NCBI RefSeq assembly: GCF_015350975.1 | Contig: NZ_JADKRX010000008.1 | Span: forward strand, 23,347 to 87,346 | Direction: 5' to 3' | Length of the DNA: 64,000 bases | Origin: Curtobacterium sp. VKM Ac-1395 | GTDB lineage: Bacteria; Actinomycetota; Actinomycetes; Actinomycetales; Microbacteriaceae | In this document: piece after piece, positions 8,214-17,374 of the stretch | How the letters are laid out: every line of letters starts with the position of its first letter | Position numbering within the stretch: the first letter of the stretch is position 1 | Notes under the pieces: generated by a model | What the model was told of the DNA's origin: nothing | The model's database searches: none | What the model saw: the letters and a program-made list of their open reading frames with translations, nothing else | Translations under genes and position numbers: made by a program

Positions 8214-9255
8214 ACCGCTCGTGCTCGGCATCGAGACCTCGTGCGACGAGACGGGCGTCGGCATCGTCCGCGGGACCACCCTGCTCGCGAACGTCATCGC
8301 GTCGAGCATGGACGAGCACGCGCGCTACGGCGGCGTCGTGCCCGAGGTCGCCGCACGCGCCCACCTCGAGGCGATGACGCCCACGCTCACCCAGGCGCTC
8401 GCCGAGGCAGGCGTCACGCTCGACGAACTCGACGCCGTCGCGGTCACCGCGGGGCCGGGGCTCGCCGGTGCCCTCATGGTCGGGGTCGGGGCCGCGAAGG
8501 CGCTCGCCGTGGCCACCGGCAAGCCGCTCTACGGCGTGAACCACCTGGTGGGCCACGTCGGGGCGGACGTCCTGCGTGCGGACGGCAGTGCGATCGAGCT
8601 CCCGACCGTGGCGCTGCTGGTGTCCGGCGGGCACACCTCGTTGCTCCTCGTGCGGGACCTGGTCGGCGACGTCGAGCTCCTCGGCGAGACCATCGACGAC
8701 GCCGCGGGCGAGGCGTTCGACAAGGTCGCACGACTCCTGGGGCTGCCGTACCCGGGCGGGCCGCAGATCGACCGCGCCGCTGCCGACGGTGACCCGACCG
8801 CCATCCGGTTCCCCCGTGGGCTGACCCTGCCGAAGGACATGGCCGCGCACCGGTACGACTTCTCGTTCTCCGGGCTGAAGACCGCCGTCGCGCGCTGGGT
8901 GGAGCGCTGCCGCGACGACGGGCGCGAGGTCCCCGTCGCCGACGTCGCCGCCAGTTTCCGCGAGGCCGTCGTCGACGTGCTGCTGACCAAGGCGCTCAAC
9001 GCCTGCCGGGACACCGGGGTGGACCGGCTCCTGCTCGGCGGCGGCGTCGTGGCGAACGCCCGCCTGCGCGCCGTGGCCGAGGCCCGCTGCGCTGAGGCCG
9101 GCGTCGCGCTCCGCATCCCCCCGCTCGACCTCTGCACCGACAACGGTGCGATGATCGCGGCCGTCGGGGCGCGGCTGGTCGCCGAGGGGCACGCGCCGAG
9201 CGACCTCGACATCGCCGCGGACTCCACGCTGCCGGTGACGACCGTCCAGGTCTGA
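8206..9255 (+). CDS. tsaD: tRNA t6A transferase TsaD (Kae1/YgjD/Gcp)
   Basis: A 349-residue metalloenzyme transferring the threonylcarbamoyl group to A37 of tRNA. N-terminal [15 protein letters not shown] is the family hallmark. Metal-binding histidines are in [11 protein letters not shown] and [13 protein letters not shown], and the distal metal ligand is the aspartate in CTDNGAMIA. Also visible: [13 protein letters not shown] and [18 protein letters not shown] 8206 lies inside rimI (8-base overlap). Works with TsaB and TsaE in this window; the TsaC/Sua5 component is not present here. Confidence 0.97.
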   Translation: MREPLVLGIETSCDETGVGIVRGTTLLANVIASSMDEHARYGGVVPEVAARAHLEAMTPTLTQALAEAGVTLDELDAVAVTAGPGLAGALMVGVGAAKALAVATGKPLYGVNHLVGHVGADVLRADGSAIELPTVALLVSGGHTSLLLVRDLVGDVELLGETIDDAAGEAFDKVARLLGLPYPGGPQIDRAAADGDPTAIRFPRGLTLPKDMAAHRYDFSFSGLKTAVARWVERCRDDGREVPVADVAASFREAVVDVLLTKALNACRDTGVDRLLLGGGVVANARLRAVAEARCAEAGVALRIPPLDLCTDNGAMIAAVGARLVAEGHAPSDLDIAADSTLPVTTVQV

Positions 9256-9374
9256 GCGCCGGCCGCAGCTGCTGGTCCGCCCCCGTGCCGCCCCGAACAG
9301 GGCTGGGTCGGCGGGTCCGCGCCTGTGGCAGGCTTGCAGGCGACGGCCGCACGGGTCGTCGGGAGGGGTGCATC

Positions 9375-10169
9375 GTGTCCGATCAGAACCAGTGGCCGAA
9401 GCCGGGCGAGCAGCGGCCGGACGGACAGCAGCCGGACGCGTCGGCACCAGCACCCGGATCCGCGGCCGAGCCCGGTGGGTACGGGCAGGACGCCCCGCAG
9501 CAGCAGAACCCGTACCAGCAGCCGGGTCAGCCCCAGGCGAACCCGTACCAGCAGCCCGGGCAGTACGGGCAGAGCGGTCAGGGGCAGGGCGGTCAGGGGC
9601 AGTACGGCCAGGGCCAGTACGGCCAGCAGCCGCAGCAGCAGTACGGGCAGCAGCAGTACGGCCAGCAGCCGGGCCAGTCCGGCCAGGGCCAGCAGCAGTA
9701 CGGCCAGGGCCAGGGCCAGGGCCAGGGCCAGGGCCAGTACGGCCAGCAGCCCCAGTACGGCGCTCCGCAGAACCCCTACGCCGCGTCGAACCCGTACGCA
9801 GCCTCGAACTCCTACGCGCAGCCCGGGGCCTACGCCGCAACCGGCTACCAGTCCTACGGGCAGCGGGCGAAGACGAACGTGCTCGCGATCCTGTCGATCG
9901 TCTTCGGCATCGGCTCGCTGTTGTTCGTCTTCATCTTCGTGGGTTTCGCCACGGGCATCGCCGGCGCGGTCATGGGGCACATCGCCCTCCGCAAGATCAA
10001 GCAGACCGGCGAGAACGGCCGCGGTCTCGCACTCACCGGCATCATCACCGGCTGGGCGGCCGCGCTCTTCACCATCCTGTGGATCGTGTTCATCGTGCTG
10101 CTCGGCGCCCACGCTGGCGGCGGCTACACCGACTACGGCAGCTACGACTCCGGCGCCTTCATCCGCTGA
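9375..10169 (+). CDS. DUF4190 membrane protein with long Q/G/Y-rich N-terminal tail
   Basis: A 264-residue protein. Residues 1 to about 165 are low-complexity and disordered, rich in Gln, Gly, Tyr, Pro and Asn, with many QYGQ and NPYQQPG units. The rest is a DUF4190 module: two hydrophobic helices (VLAILSIVFGIGSLLFVFIF and ALTGIITGWAAALFTILWIV) linked by the conserved GHIALRKIKQTGENGRG loop. GTG 9375 is used because GGGAGGGG (9361-9368) precedes it and MSDQN-like starts are usual in the family. A perfect run of six GGCCAG hexamers (9702-9737) encodes GQ repeats and may vary in length by slippage. Function unknown; such proteins are often near cell-envelope genes. Confidence 0.88.
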   Translation: MSDQNQWPKPGEQRPDGQQPDASAPAPGSAAEPGGYGQDAPQQQNPYQQPGQPQANPYQQPGQYGQSGQGQGGQGQYGQGQYGQQPQQQYGQQQYGQQPGQSGQGQQQYGQGQGQGQGQGQYGQQPQYGAPQNPYAASNPYAASNSYAQPGAYAATGYQSYGQRAKTNVLAILSIVFGIGSLLFVFIFVGFATGIAGAVMGHIALRKIKQTGENGRGLALTGIITGWAAALFTILWIVFIVLLGAHAGGGYTDYGSYDSGAFIR

Positions 10170-10223
10170 CGACGCTGACGACACTGACGGCGCTGCGCCG
10201 CTGACGGCCCGGACGCCCCTGCG

Positions 10224-11414
10224 TCAGAGCCGCTCGCAGAGCACCGCCGTGTGCCGCCCCTCGAGCCGGGTGAGCACGAGCGTCACCCGGCCCGTGCCCC
10301 CGCGCAACCGGAGGCGCTTCCGGAACTCGGCCGGGTCGACGTCGACGCCCCGCTTCTTGATCTCGACGGTGCCCACGCCGTCGGCGGCCAGGCGTGCGGC
10401 GAGCTTCTTCACGTCGAGCGGCATCGTGTCGAGCACGCGGAACCCCTGCGCGAACGGCGTCGGCACGGCACGGTCGGCGCTGACGTAGGCGATGCCCTCG
10501 GAGAGCATCCGCCCGTCGAGCTGCCGTGCGAGGTCGCCGATCAACCGGGCGCGGATCACGGCGCCGTCGGGCTCGTAGAGGTACTCGCCGAGCGGCCCCG
10601 TGTCGACGTCCTCGGTGTCGCCGTCGGCGGTCAGCTCCGCGATGCCGTGCGCGCCGATGACGGTCGCCGCGCGTCGGATGCCTGGTCGTGCGAGCGGGCC
10701 GAACCACAGGGCGAGCTCGACGACCTCCCGGTCGACGGACGTCCACTGCGCCTCGGCGGTGTCGGGGATCAGGTCGCGGTCGATGCCCGGTCCGAGCTTC
10801 ACGCCCGTCGGGGTGGTCGTCGCGGCGGCGAACACGGTGTCGAGCGACGGTGACCAGTCGTCCGGGTCCGCCAGACGACGGGTGTTCGTGTGCCCGGTGG
10901 TGCGCCGTGCGGGGTCCATCCACACGCCGTCGACGCGGGTCAGGTCGAAGGCGGCCGCGTCCCCGAGCTCGACGCGGGCGTCCGGCCAGAGCGCGAGGTT
11001 GTGCGTCGCCACCGCTGCCGTGACCTCGTCGCGGTCGACCGCCGTGACGTCCAGGTCGAGCGCCGCCATCGCCATCGCGTCCCCACCGATGCCGCACCCC
11101 AGGTCCGCGACCCGGCGCAGGCCGGCGGCGGCGAACCGTCCGGCGTGCTGTGCGGCGACGGACAGTCGGGTGGCCTGTTCGAGCCCCGCCTCGGTGAAGA
11201 GCATCCGGCTCGCGAAGTCGCCGAACTTGCCCCGCGCCTTCTGGCGGAGCTTCGCCTGCGTCAGCACCGCTGCGACGAGTCCGGGGTCGTGGCCCTCGGC
11301 ACGCAGCCGGGACACCACGCGGACGATCTCACCGCCGTCGGAGACCGCCGGGGTGCGGTCGAGCAGCGCCATGCCGTCCGGGGTCAGCAGCTGAGCGAGT
11401 TCGGCAGCGTCCAT
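10224..11414 (-). CDS. THUMP-like-domain class I SAM-dependent methyltransferase
   Basis: A 396-residue cytosolic protein with a Rossmann methyltransferase core: VADLGCGIGGDAMAMAA (SAM motif I), VTAVDRDEVT (motif II) and the catalytic-loop-like WMDPARRT. The C-terminus (about 300-396) resembles the THUMP-like domain found in actinobacterial relatives of trimethylguanosine synthase. RNA is therefore the likely substrate, though the target is unknown. ATG 11414 has no good ribosome site, but CAGGAT (11421-11426) ends 6 bases upstream, fitting the leaderless pattern. It converges with the DUF4190 gene across 54 bases and is divergent from the groES promoter. Confidence 0.88.
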   Translation of the reverse strand: MDAAELAQLLTPDGMALLDRTPAVSDGGEIVRVVSRLRAEGHDPGLVAAVLTQAKLRQKARGKFGDFASRMLFTEAGLEQATRLSVAAQHAGRFAAAGLRRVADLGCGIGGDAMAMAALDLDVTAVDRDEVTAAVATHNLALWPDARVELGDAAAFDLTRVDGVWMDPARRTTGHTNTRRLADPDDWSPSLDTVFAAATTTPTGVKLGPGIDRDLIPDTAEAQWTSVDREVVELALWFGPLARPGIRRAATVIGAHGIAELTADGDTEDVDTGPLGEYLYEPDGAVIRARLIGDLARQLDGRMLSEGIAYVSADRAVPTPFAQGFRVLDTMPLDVKKLAARLAADGVGTVEIKKRGVDVDPAEFRKRLRLRGGTGRVTLVLTRLEGRHTAVLCERL

Positions 11415-11441
11415 GAGACGATCCTGTCATCACCAGGAGAC

Positions 11442-11468
11442 CTGGCACTCGGATTGACCGAGTGCCAG
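11442..11468 (+). promoter_or_regulatory. CIRCE operator 1 (HrcA site) upstream of groES
   Basis: CTGGCACTC-N9-GAGTGCCAG: a perfect 9-bp inverted repeat with the 9-base spacer diagnostic of CIRCE, the binding site of the heat-shock repressor HrcA. It covers the -35 box TTGACC (11454-11459) of the groES promoter, which lies in the spacer, so bound HrcA would exclude RNA polymerase. Confidence 0.95.
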
Positions 11469-11482
11469 CCGCCCCCTACAGT
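11454..11482 (+). promoter_or_regulatory. Sigma-A type promoter of groES
   Basis: -35 TTGACC at 11454-11459 and -10 TACAGT at 11477-11482, separated by 17 bases. This is the best canonical promoter in the window. The predicted transcription start near 11489 falls within the second CIRCE element, leaving a leader of about 70 bases before the GTG start. Confidence 0.85.
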
Positions 11483-11487
11483 TGGAC

Positions 11488-11514
11488 CTGGCACTCTCGT
11501 GCGCGTAGTGCCAA
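11488..11514 (+). promoter_or_regulatory. CIRCE operator 2 (HrcA site) upstream of groES
   Basis: CTGGCACTC-N9-TAGTGCCAA: same left arm as operator 1, with the right arm diverging at two positions from the GAGTGCTAA consensus. It begins at or just after the expected transcription start, so it can also act in the leader RNA/DNA. Centre-to-centre distance to operator 1 is 46 bp. Confidence 0.85.
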
Positions 11515-11560
11515 CCGGTTTTCATCTGTACCAGTCAGTACCGAGAAAGAAGAGGTCACC

Positions 11561-11857
11561 GTGGCCGTCACCATCAAGCCGCTCGAAGATCGCATCGTCA
11601 TCCGTCAGGTCGAGGCGGAGCAGACCACTGCATCCGGTCTCGTCATCCCGGACACCGCGAAGGAGAAGCCGCAGGAGGGCGAGGTCGTGGCCGTGGGTCC
11701 GGGTCGCATCGACGACAACGGCAACCGCGTCCCCCTCGACGTCGCCGTCGGCGACAAGGTCATCTACTCGAAGTACGGCGGAACCGAGGTCAAGTACTCG
11801 GGCGAGGACCTGCTGGTCCTCTCCGCCCGCGACGTCCTCGCGGTCATCGAGCACTGA
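11561..11857 (+). CDS. groES: Co-chaperonin GroES (Hsp10)
   Basis: A 98-residue co-chaperonin forming the heptameric lid on GroEL. Typical features: [13 protein letters not shown]-terminus, mobile loop with [35 protein letters not shown] and the ending [17 protein letters not shown] 11561 follows AAGAGGT (11550-11556). Two CIRCE elements and a strong promoter precede it; a strong terminator follows at 11873. groEL is not adjacent, so this is a single-gene heat-shock unit whose partner lies elsewhere, as is common in this family. Confidence 0.97.
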   Translation: MAVTIKPLEDRIVIRQVEAEQTTASGLVIPDTAKEKPQEGEVVAVGPGRIDDNGNRVPLDVAVGDKVIYSKYGGTEVKYSGEDLLVLSARDVLAVIEH

Positions 11858-11872
11858 GACAGCTCCACTCCT

Positions 11873-11909
11873 CGAACGCCCCGTCAGCCCTGCGCTGACG
11901 GGGCGTTCG
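11873..11909 (+). terminator. Rho-independent terminator of groES
   Basis: Perfect 16-bp stem (11873-11888 with 11894-11909) and a 5-base loop, 15 bases after the groES stop. The tract after the stem has few T residues, which is usual in this high-GC genome. Confidence 0.9.
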
Positions 11910-11989
11910 TGCGTTCCGGGGACGGTCCGGGCCGGCCTGGAGGCTCCCCCTGCGTCCGCCGCGTCGACGTGCGTCCGTAGCATTGGTGC

Positions 11990-12931
11990 GTGACAGAGCG
12001 CGTGGTGCGGAGCGAGGCGTCGGTCGGGGTCCTGCAGGCGGTCATCGCGTACGGGCTCTGGGGGCTGATGCCGCTGCTCTTCGTGGCGATGGCGCCCGCC
12101 AGCGCGTTCGAGATCGTGGCCTGGCGCATCGTCGTCGGTCTGCTCTTCTGCCTGGTCGGCATCGCGCTCACCCGGTCGTGGCTCCGGACCCGGTCCCTCG
12201 TCGCCCAGCGCCGGGTGATGGGCGTGATGGCGATCGCCGCCGTGCTCATCCTCGTGAACTGGACCGTGTACGTCCTCGCGACGACGACGGGTCACACGGT
12301 CGAGGCCGCGCTCGGGTACTTCATCAACCCGCTGGTGACGATCGCACTCGGCGTGGTCCTGCTCCACGAGCGGCTGCGCCCGGTGCAGTGGGCAGCGGTC
12401 GGGCTCAGCGTCGTGGCCGTCGTGGTGATCGCCGTCGGGTACGGCCAGATGCCGTGGATCTCGCTCGCGCTGGCGTTCTCCTTCGGGCTCTACGGCCTGG
12501 TGAAGAAGCGCGTCGGCGGGACGGTCGACGCCCTCAGCGGGCTGACGATCGAGACGATGTGGCTGACGCCGCTCGCGGTCGTCGCCCTCGTCGTGCTCGG
12601 GGCGACGGGCGTCGCGGGCGGGATCACGTTCGGGTCCGAGGGCTGGGTGCACGTGCTCCTGATGCTCGGCGCCGGCCCGGCGACCGCGGTGCCGCTGCTC
12701 CTGTTCGCGTCCTCCGCCCGTCGGCTGTCCCTCTCGACGCTCGGGCTGACGCAGTACCTCACGCCCGTGCTGCAGCTCGTCGTCGGCGTCGTGGTCCAGC
12801 ACGAGGCGATGTCGGCCTCGCGCTGGATCGGCTTCGGGATCGTCTGGGTCGCCCTGCTGATCCTGACCACCGACTCCCTGATGGCTGCGCACCGCGCCCG
12901 CCGCACCGTGCTGCCGCGTCCAGCGGCCTGA
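11990..12931 (+). CDS. rarD: EamA-family transporter RarD
   Basis: A 313-residue membrane protein with ten predicted helices of the drug/metabolite transporter superfamily. RarD-type signatures include AVIAYGLWGLMPLLF, AWRIVVGLLFCL and the SLSTLGLTQYLTPVLQLV region of the second repeat. Substrate unknown (RarD proteins are annotated by homology to a chloramphenicol-sensitivity protein). GTG 11990 lies exactly 6 bases after TAGCAT (11978-11983), implying a leaderless transcript. A CCTGGAGGCTC repeat copy (11936-11946) lies just upstream. It converges on the binding-protein gene at 13056. Confidence 0.9.
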   Translation: MTERVVRSEASVGVLQAVIAYGLWGLMPLLFVAMAPASAFEIVAWRIVVGLLFCLVGIALTRSWLRTRSLVAQRRVMGVMAIAAVLILVNWTVYVLATTTGHTVEAALGYFINPLVTIALGVVLLHERLRPVQWAAVGLSVVAVVVIAVGYGQMPWISLALAFSFGLYGLVKKRVGGTVDALSGLTIETMWLTPLAVVALVVLGATGVAGGITFGSEGWVHVLLMLGAGPATAVPLLLFASSARRLSLSTLGLTQYLTPVLQLVVGVVVQHEAMSASRWIGFGIVWVALLILTTDSLMAAHRARRTVLPRPAA

Positions 12932-12932
12932 C

Positions 12933-12998
12933 GGACGCCAGCCGAGCCTCCCGTCCGCCCTCACCGGACGCCAGCCGAGCCTCCCGTCCGCCCTCACC
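12933..12998. repeat. Two tandem copies of a 33-nt unit containing CCGAGCCTCCC
   Basis: Two exact copies (12933-12965 and 12966-12998) directly after the rarD stop. Each contains CCGAGCCTCCC, the reverse complement of the GGGAGGCTCGG element found at several other gene ends, so this is a tandem duplication of that dispersed repeat. Confidence 0.95.
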
Positions 12999-13005
12999 GG
13001 ACGCG

Positions 13006-13040
13006 GAACGGCCCCGGGAGCCGAGCTCCCGGGGCCGTTC
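13006..13040. terminator. Bidirectional terminator between rarD and the binding-protein gene
   Basis: 16-bp perfect stem with a 3-base loop centred in the gap between two convergent genes. Ends 15 bases from the TAG stop of the minus-strand gene; serves both directions. Confidence 0.9.
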
Positions 13041-13055
13041 AGTGGTGGTGCGGTG

Positions 13056-14384
13056 CTACTTCTTGACGGCGCCCTGGATGGCGCTCTGGTAGACCGGCTT
13101 GTTGTCGCCGTCGAACTTGTAGATGCCGATGTAGGCGGTGGACGGGTCGTTGTTCGCATCGAACGGACCGATGCCGGACGGACCCGTGTAGTGGATGTCC
13201 TTGCCGCCGTCGAGGAGCGTCTTGCAGTCCTTGAACGTGGCGCACTCGGTGCCGCCGTCGACGCCGGAGACCTTGTCCATGTTGGCCTGGATGGTCCCGG
13301 AGTCGGTGCCCTTGCCCTTCACCGCTGCTAGGGCGGCGAGGGTGGTGGCGTCGTAGGACTCCGCCGCGTACGAGTAGTCGGCCAGCTCCTTGCCGGAGGA
13401 CTTCTTGTAGAACTCGGCGAGGCGCTGCTTCAGGTCGTCCTTCGGCGAGGCGCCGGGGATGGTGCCCTGGGCACCCTCGAGCGTGCCCGGGTCGAAGTCC
13501 TTCGAGTAGTCAGCCGTGTTGCCGTCCGACATGTAGATCTTCGCCATGTCGGCGTTCTGCGACTTGAGTTCGGGGATGATCGACTTGGTCTCGTCGAACG
13601 CCAGCACGACGATCGCGTCAGGCTTGGTCGCGAGCGCGGCCGTCACCTCGGACGAGAACGTGGTCTGTCCGGGCGGGAACTCCTGGCCCTTGCCCTTGCC
13701 GCCGTAGACGACCTGGCCGCCGGAGGCCTCGACGGCCGCCTGCACGGAGTTGCGCAGGCCGGTGCCGTACGTGTCGTTGAAGACGAGGAACGCGACCTTG
13801 GCGTTGCCGTCACCGGTGACGAGCTGGCCGAGCGCCGAACCCTGCACCGAGTCCGGCGGAGCGGTCCGGTAGTAGTACGACGAGTAGCCCGAGAGGTCGG
13901 ACGCGGTGTTCGCGGGCGAGATCTCGACGATGCAGTTGCTGGTGAGCTGGTCGATGACGTTGAGCGTCACGGACGAGGACTCGGCGCCGATCGCGACCGG
14001 GACCTTCGCGTTGACGAGCTTCGTCGCCGCGGAGCTCGACACGGTCATGTCGGTGCTGTCACCGGAGTCGGTCTGCGGCGAGATGGCGACGTCCTTGTCG
14101 AGCACCCCACCAGCGGAGTTGATGTCCTCGACGGCCAGGCCGACACCGGACTCGGCGGGCGGGTTGAGGTAGGCCAGCGATCCGGTGAGGGGCAGGATCG
14201 TGCCGATCTTCAGCGCGTCGGTGCCGGGCGACGACGGCGCCTTGCAGCTCGAGGCCGGGTCCTTCTTGGCGGCCGAGGCCGACGAGGACGGGCTGGTGCT
14301 GCCGGAGGTGGAGCACGCCGCGAGCAGGACCGCAGCCGCTCCCGCCAGTGCCAGCGCCGTGGTGACGCGGGTGGTTCTGATCAT
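13056..14384 (-). CDS. Branched-chain amino-acid ABC transporter substrate-binding lipoprotein
   Basis: A 442-residue exported lipoprotein of the Leu/Ile/Val-binding family (periplasmic binding protein type 1, Peripla_BP_6). The signal peptide ends in a lipobox LLAACS (lipidated cysteine about 24), followed by a Ser/Ala-rich linker. The fold starts at LKIGTILPLTGSLAYLNPP, and AVEDINSAGGVLDKDV is typical of LivJ relatives. ATG 14384 is preferred to an upstream in-frame start at 14462, because AGAAAGG precedes it and the signal peptide then starts correctly (MIRTTRVTTALAL). Permeases and ATPases livHMGF lie 3 kb away on the other strand, beyond an SDR gene and guaB. The substrate may be amino acids, amides or urea. 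Confidence 0.93.
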   Translation of the reverse strand: MIRTTRVTTALALAGAAAVLLAACSTSGSTSPSSSASAAKKDPASSCKAPSSPGTDALKIGTILPLTGSLAYLNPPAESGVGLAVEDINSAGGVLDKDVAISPQTDSGDSTDMTVSSSAATKLVNAKVPVAIGAESSSVTLNVIDQLTSNCIVEISPANTASDLSGYSSYYYRTAPPDSVQGSALGQLVTGDGNAKVAFLVFNDTYGTGLRNSVQAAVEASGGQVVYGGKGKGQEFPPGQTTFSSEVTAALATKPDAIVVLAFDETKSIIPELKSQNADMAKIYMSDGNTADYSKDFDPGTLEGAQGTIPGASPKDDLKQRLAEFYKKSSGKELADYSYAAESYDATTLAALAAVKGKGTDSGTIQANMDKVSGVDGGTECATFKDCKTLLDGGKDIHYTGPSGIGPFDANNDPSTAYIGIYKFDGDNKPVYQSAIQGAVKK

Positions 14385-14461
14385 CCGTGGAACCCTTTCT
14401 GTGCGCGGAGGCCGTTGCCGCATCGGGTCGAGTGCGGCACCTCCACGTGGGGATGCGAGCA

Positions 14462-14531
14462 AAAGTAGGGTCTGCGTGTTTCGCCCGTGTGACGGGGTGG
14501 TACGGAAAGTGTTTCGTTACGAAGCCGTGAC
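14462..14531 (-). promoter_or_regulatory. Candidate promoter and GlnR-like site of the binding-protein gene
   Basis: Reading the minus strand, TACTTT (14462-14467) is a reasonable -10, with no recognisable -35, as expected of an activated promoter. About 55 bases further upstream is GTCAC-N6-GTAAC (14516-14531), which matches the GTnAC-N6-GaAAC half-site arrangement of the nitrogen regulator GlnR at nine of ten positions. Suggestive only. Confidence 0.35.
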
Positions 14532-14581
14532 GAAGGCTGTGCGGACGTTCGGGGTCGGGCCGCGGGGCTGAGTGCGCGGTC

Positions 14582-14636
14582 TGCGCCGGGCGGATGGTCC
14601 GGTCTCGGAGCTGCTTGCGCCGGGCGGATGGTCCGG
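14582..14636. repeat. Direct repeat, 21 nt x 2 (period 34)
   Basis: TGCGCCGGGCGGATGGTCC plus GG occurs at 14582-14602 and again at 14616-14636 in the divergent gap between the binding-protein gene and the SDR gene. Role unknown; could be paired operator sites for the SDR promoter (-10 TACGTT at 14660-14665). Confidence 0.75.
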
Positions 14637-14673
14637 CAGTGCGCCCTGGAGGCTCGGCGTACGTTCCGCAGGC

Positions 14674-15474
14674 ATGAGCGACTACCAGCCCACCAGAGCA
14701 ATCGTCACCGGTTCCGAATCCGGCATCGGTCGCGCCACCGCCGTCGCGCTCGCCGCAGCGGGGATGGACGTCGGCATCACCTATCTGTCCGAGCCCGACC
14801 GTGCGAACGAGACCGCCGAGGAGGTCCGCGCCGCCGGACGCCAGGCCTTCGTCGAGCAGATCAACGTCAGCGACCTCGCCAGTGCCGGAGCCGTGATCGA
14901 CCGCCTCGTCGAGCAGCTCGGCGGTGTCGACGTGATTGTCGCCGACGCCGGTACCGGCGACAACGCGCCGTTCCTCGAGATGACGCTCGACCAGTGGCGG
15001 CACACGGTGTCCACCGACCTGGACGGGGCGTTCGTCACGATCCAGGCCGCCGCTCGTCGGATGGTCGAGCAGGGCACGGGTGGGCGCATCATCGGCATCA
15101 CGAGCGTCCACGAGCACCAGCCGCGGTACGGGTCGAGCGCGTACGACGCCGCGAAGCACGGACTCGGCGGCCTGCTGAAGACCATCGCGATCGAACTCGC
15201 CCAGTACGGGATCACGTCGAACGCGGTCGCACCCGGCGAGATCGCGACGCGGATGACCGGCGCCGAGGACGAGGACCCGCAGACGATCTCCCGCCCCGGG
15301 GTGCCGCTCGGCCGGCCGGGGAACGCCTGGGAGATCGCGGCGGCGGTGGCGTTCCTCGCCTCGCCAGCGTCGTCGTACATCACGGGGGTGTCGCTGCCCG
15401 TGGACGGCGGCATGCTGCAGATGGGGCCGCACGGAGGATCGCACATCACCTCGGACGACTGGCGCTCCGCCTGA
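14674..15474 (+). CDS. Short-chain dehydrogenase/reductase
   Basis: A 266-residue NAD(P)-dependent classical SDR. Cofactor motif VTGSESGIGRA (TGxxxGIG type); NADAG-like ADAG; catalytic S-Y-K in GITSVHEHQ, YDAAK; C-terminal LPVDGGMLQMGP. ATG 14674 lies 8 bases after TACGTT (14660-14665), with a CCTGGAGGCTC repeat (14645-14655) just before, so transcription is probably leaderless or nearly so. Substrate cannot be told from sequence; glucose-1-dehydrogenase-like or 3-oxoacyl reductase-like activities are both possible. It is unrelated functionally to neighbours as far as can be seen. Confidence 0.9.
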   Translation: MSDYQPTRAIVTGSESGIGRATAVALAAAGMDVGITYLSEPDRANETAEEVRAAGRQAFVEQINVSDLASAGAVIDRLVEQLGGVDVIVADAGTGDNAPFLEMTLDQWRHTVSTDLDGAFVTIQAAARRMVEQGTGGRIIGITSVHEHQPRYGSSAYDAAKHGLGGLLKTIAIELAQYGITSNAVAPGEIATRMTGAEDEDPQTISRPGVPLGRPGNAWEIAAAVAFLASPASSYITGVSLPVDGGMLQMGPHGGSHITSDDWRSA

Positions 15475-15480
15475 GCCCTC

Positions 15481-15548
15481 GGGACGTCGGTCTCCGCGGG
15501 GCGTCGGTCTCCTCGGGGTATCGGTCTCAGCGGGGCGTCGGTCTCCTC
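15481..15548. repeat. Tandem array, 17-nt unit x 4
   Basis: Four consecutive units (15481, 15498, 15515, 15532) of consensus GGGGCGTCGGTCTCCTC immediately after the SDR stop codon. Units 2 and 4 are identical; the others differ by one to four bases. Non-coding as far as can be judged. Confidence 0.9.
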
Positions 15549-15561
15549 GCGTGGACGGCGA

Positions 15562-15623
15562 GACGCCCCCTGGTCGGCGAGACGGTGCCGGATCCGGCGG
15601 TGTCTCGCTGACCAGGGGGCGTC
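15562..15623. terminator. Long inverted repeat (22-nt arms) between SDR gene and guaB
   Basis: Arms 15562-15583 and 15602-15623, complementary at all but one position, around an 18-base spacer. It lies between convergent genes and ends 18 bases from the guaB stop, so it should terminate both transcripts. The arms are much longer than usual terminators. Confidence 0.85.
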
Positions 15624-15641
15624 AGGCGTGCGGGTGGTGCG

Positions 15642-17213
<1,572 letters not shown>

Positions 17214-17282
17214 CTAACGCGGGAGCCGCGATGCGCATTCCGGCTGTGGAGGACTTGCCCACCGTTCCTCCACAGCATCACA

Positions 17283-17346
17283 GTTACGGCACGAATCACA
17301 CAGGGAACACGTTGGAAACACGGGTGTCACAAAAAGCCCATAGGTT
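17283..17346 (+). promoter_or_regulatory. livH promoter region with an 11-bp-phased array of GlnR-like half-sites
   Basis: GAATC (17293), GGAAC (17304), GAAAC (17315) and GTCAC (17326) lie exactly 11 bp apart, i.e. on one helix face, with GTTAC at 17283 slightly out of phase. This resembles the GlnR operator pattern of alternating GTnAC and GaAAC half-sites at 11-bp spacing. TAGGTT (17341-17346) is a plausible -10 without a good -35. The interval 17145-17374 also contains the divergent guaB promoter. Confidence 0.45.
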
Positions 17347-17374
17347 CCTCGGCATCCGAACGAGAGGCTCTTCC

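Noticed and set aside
11561..11990. Missing groEL as a deletion
   Set aside because: groES carries its own terminator and groEL is commonly unlinked in this family, so absence here is normal.
14572..14673. N-terminal extension of the SDR from 14572
   Set aside because: Consists of a 21-nt direct repeat and promoter box; the SDR fold starts at MSDYQPTRAIVTG.
15562..15623. Insertion-sequence ends
   Set aside because: The inverted repeat encloses only 18 bases and lies between convergent genes, so a terminator is the simpler reading.
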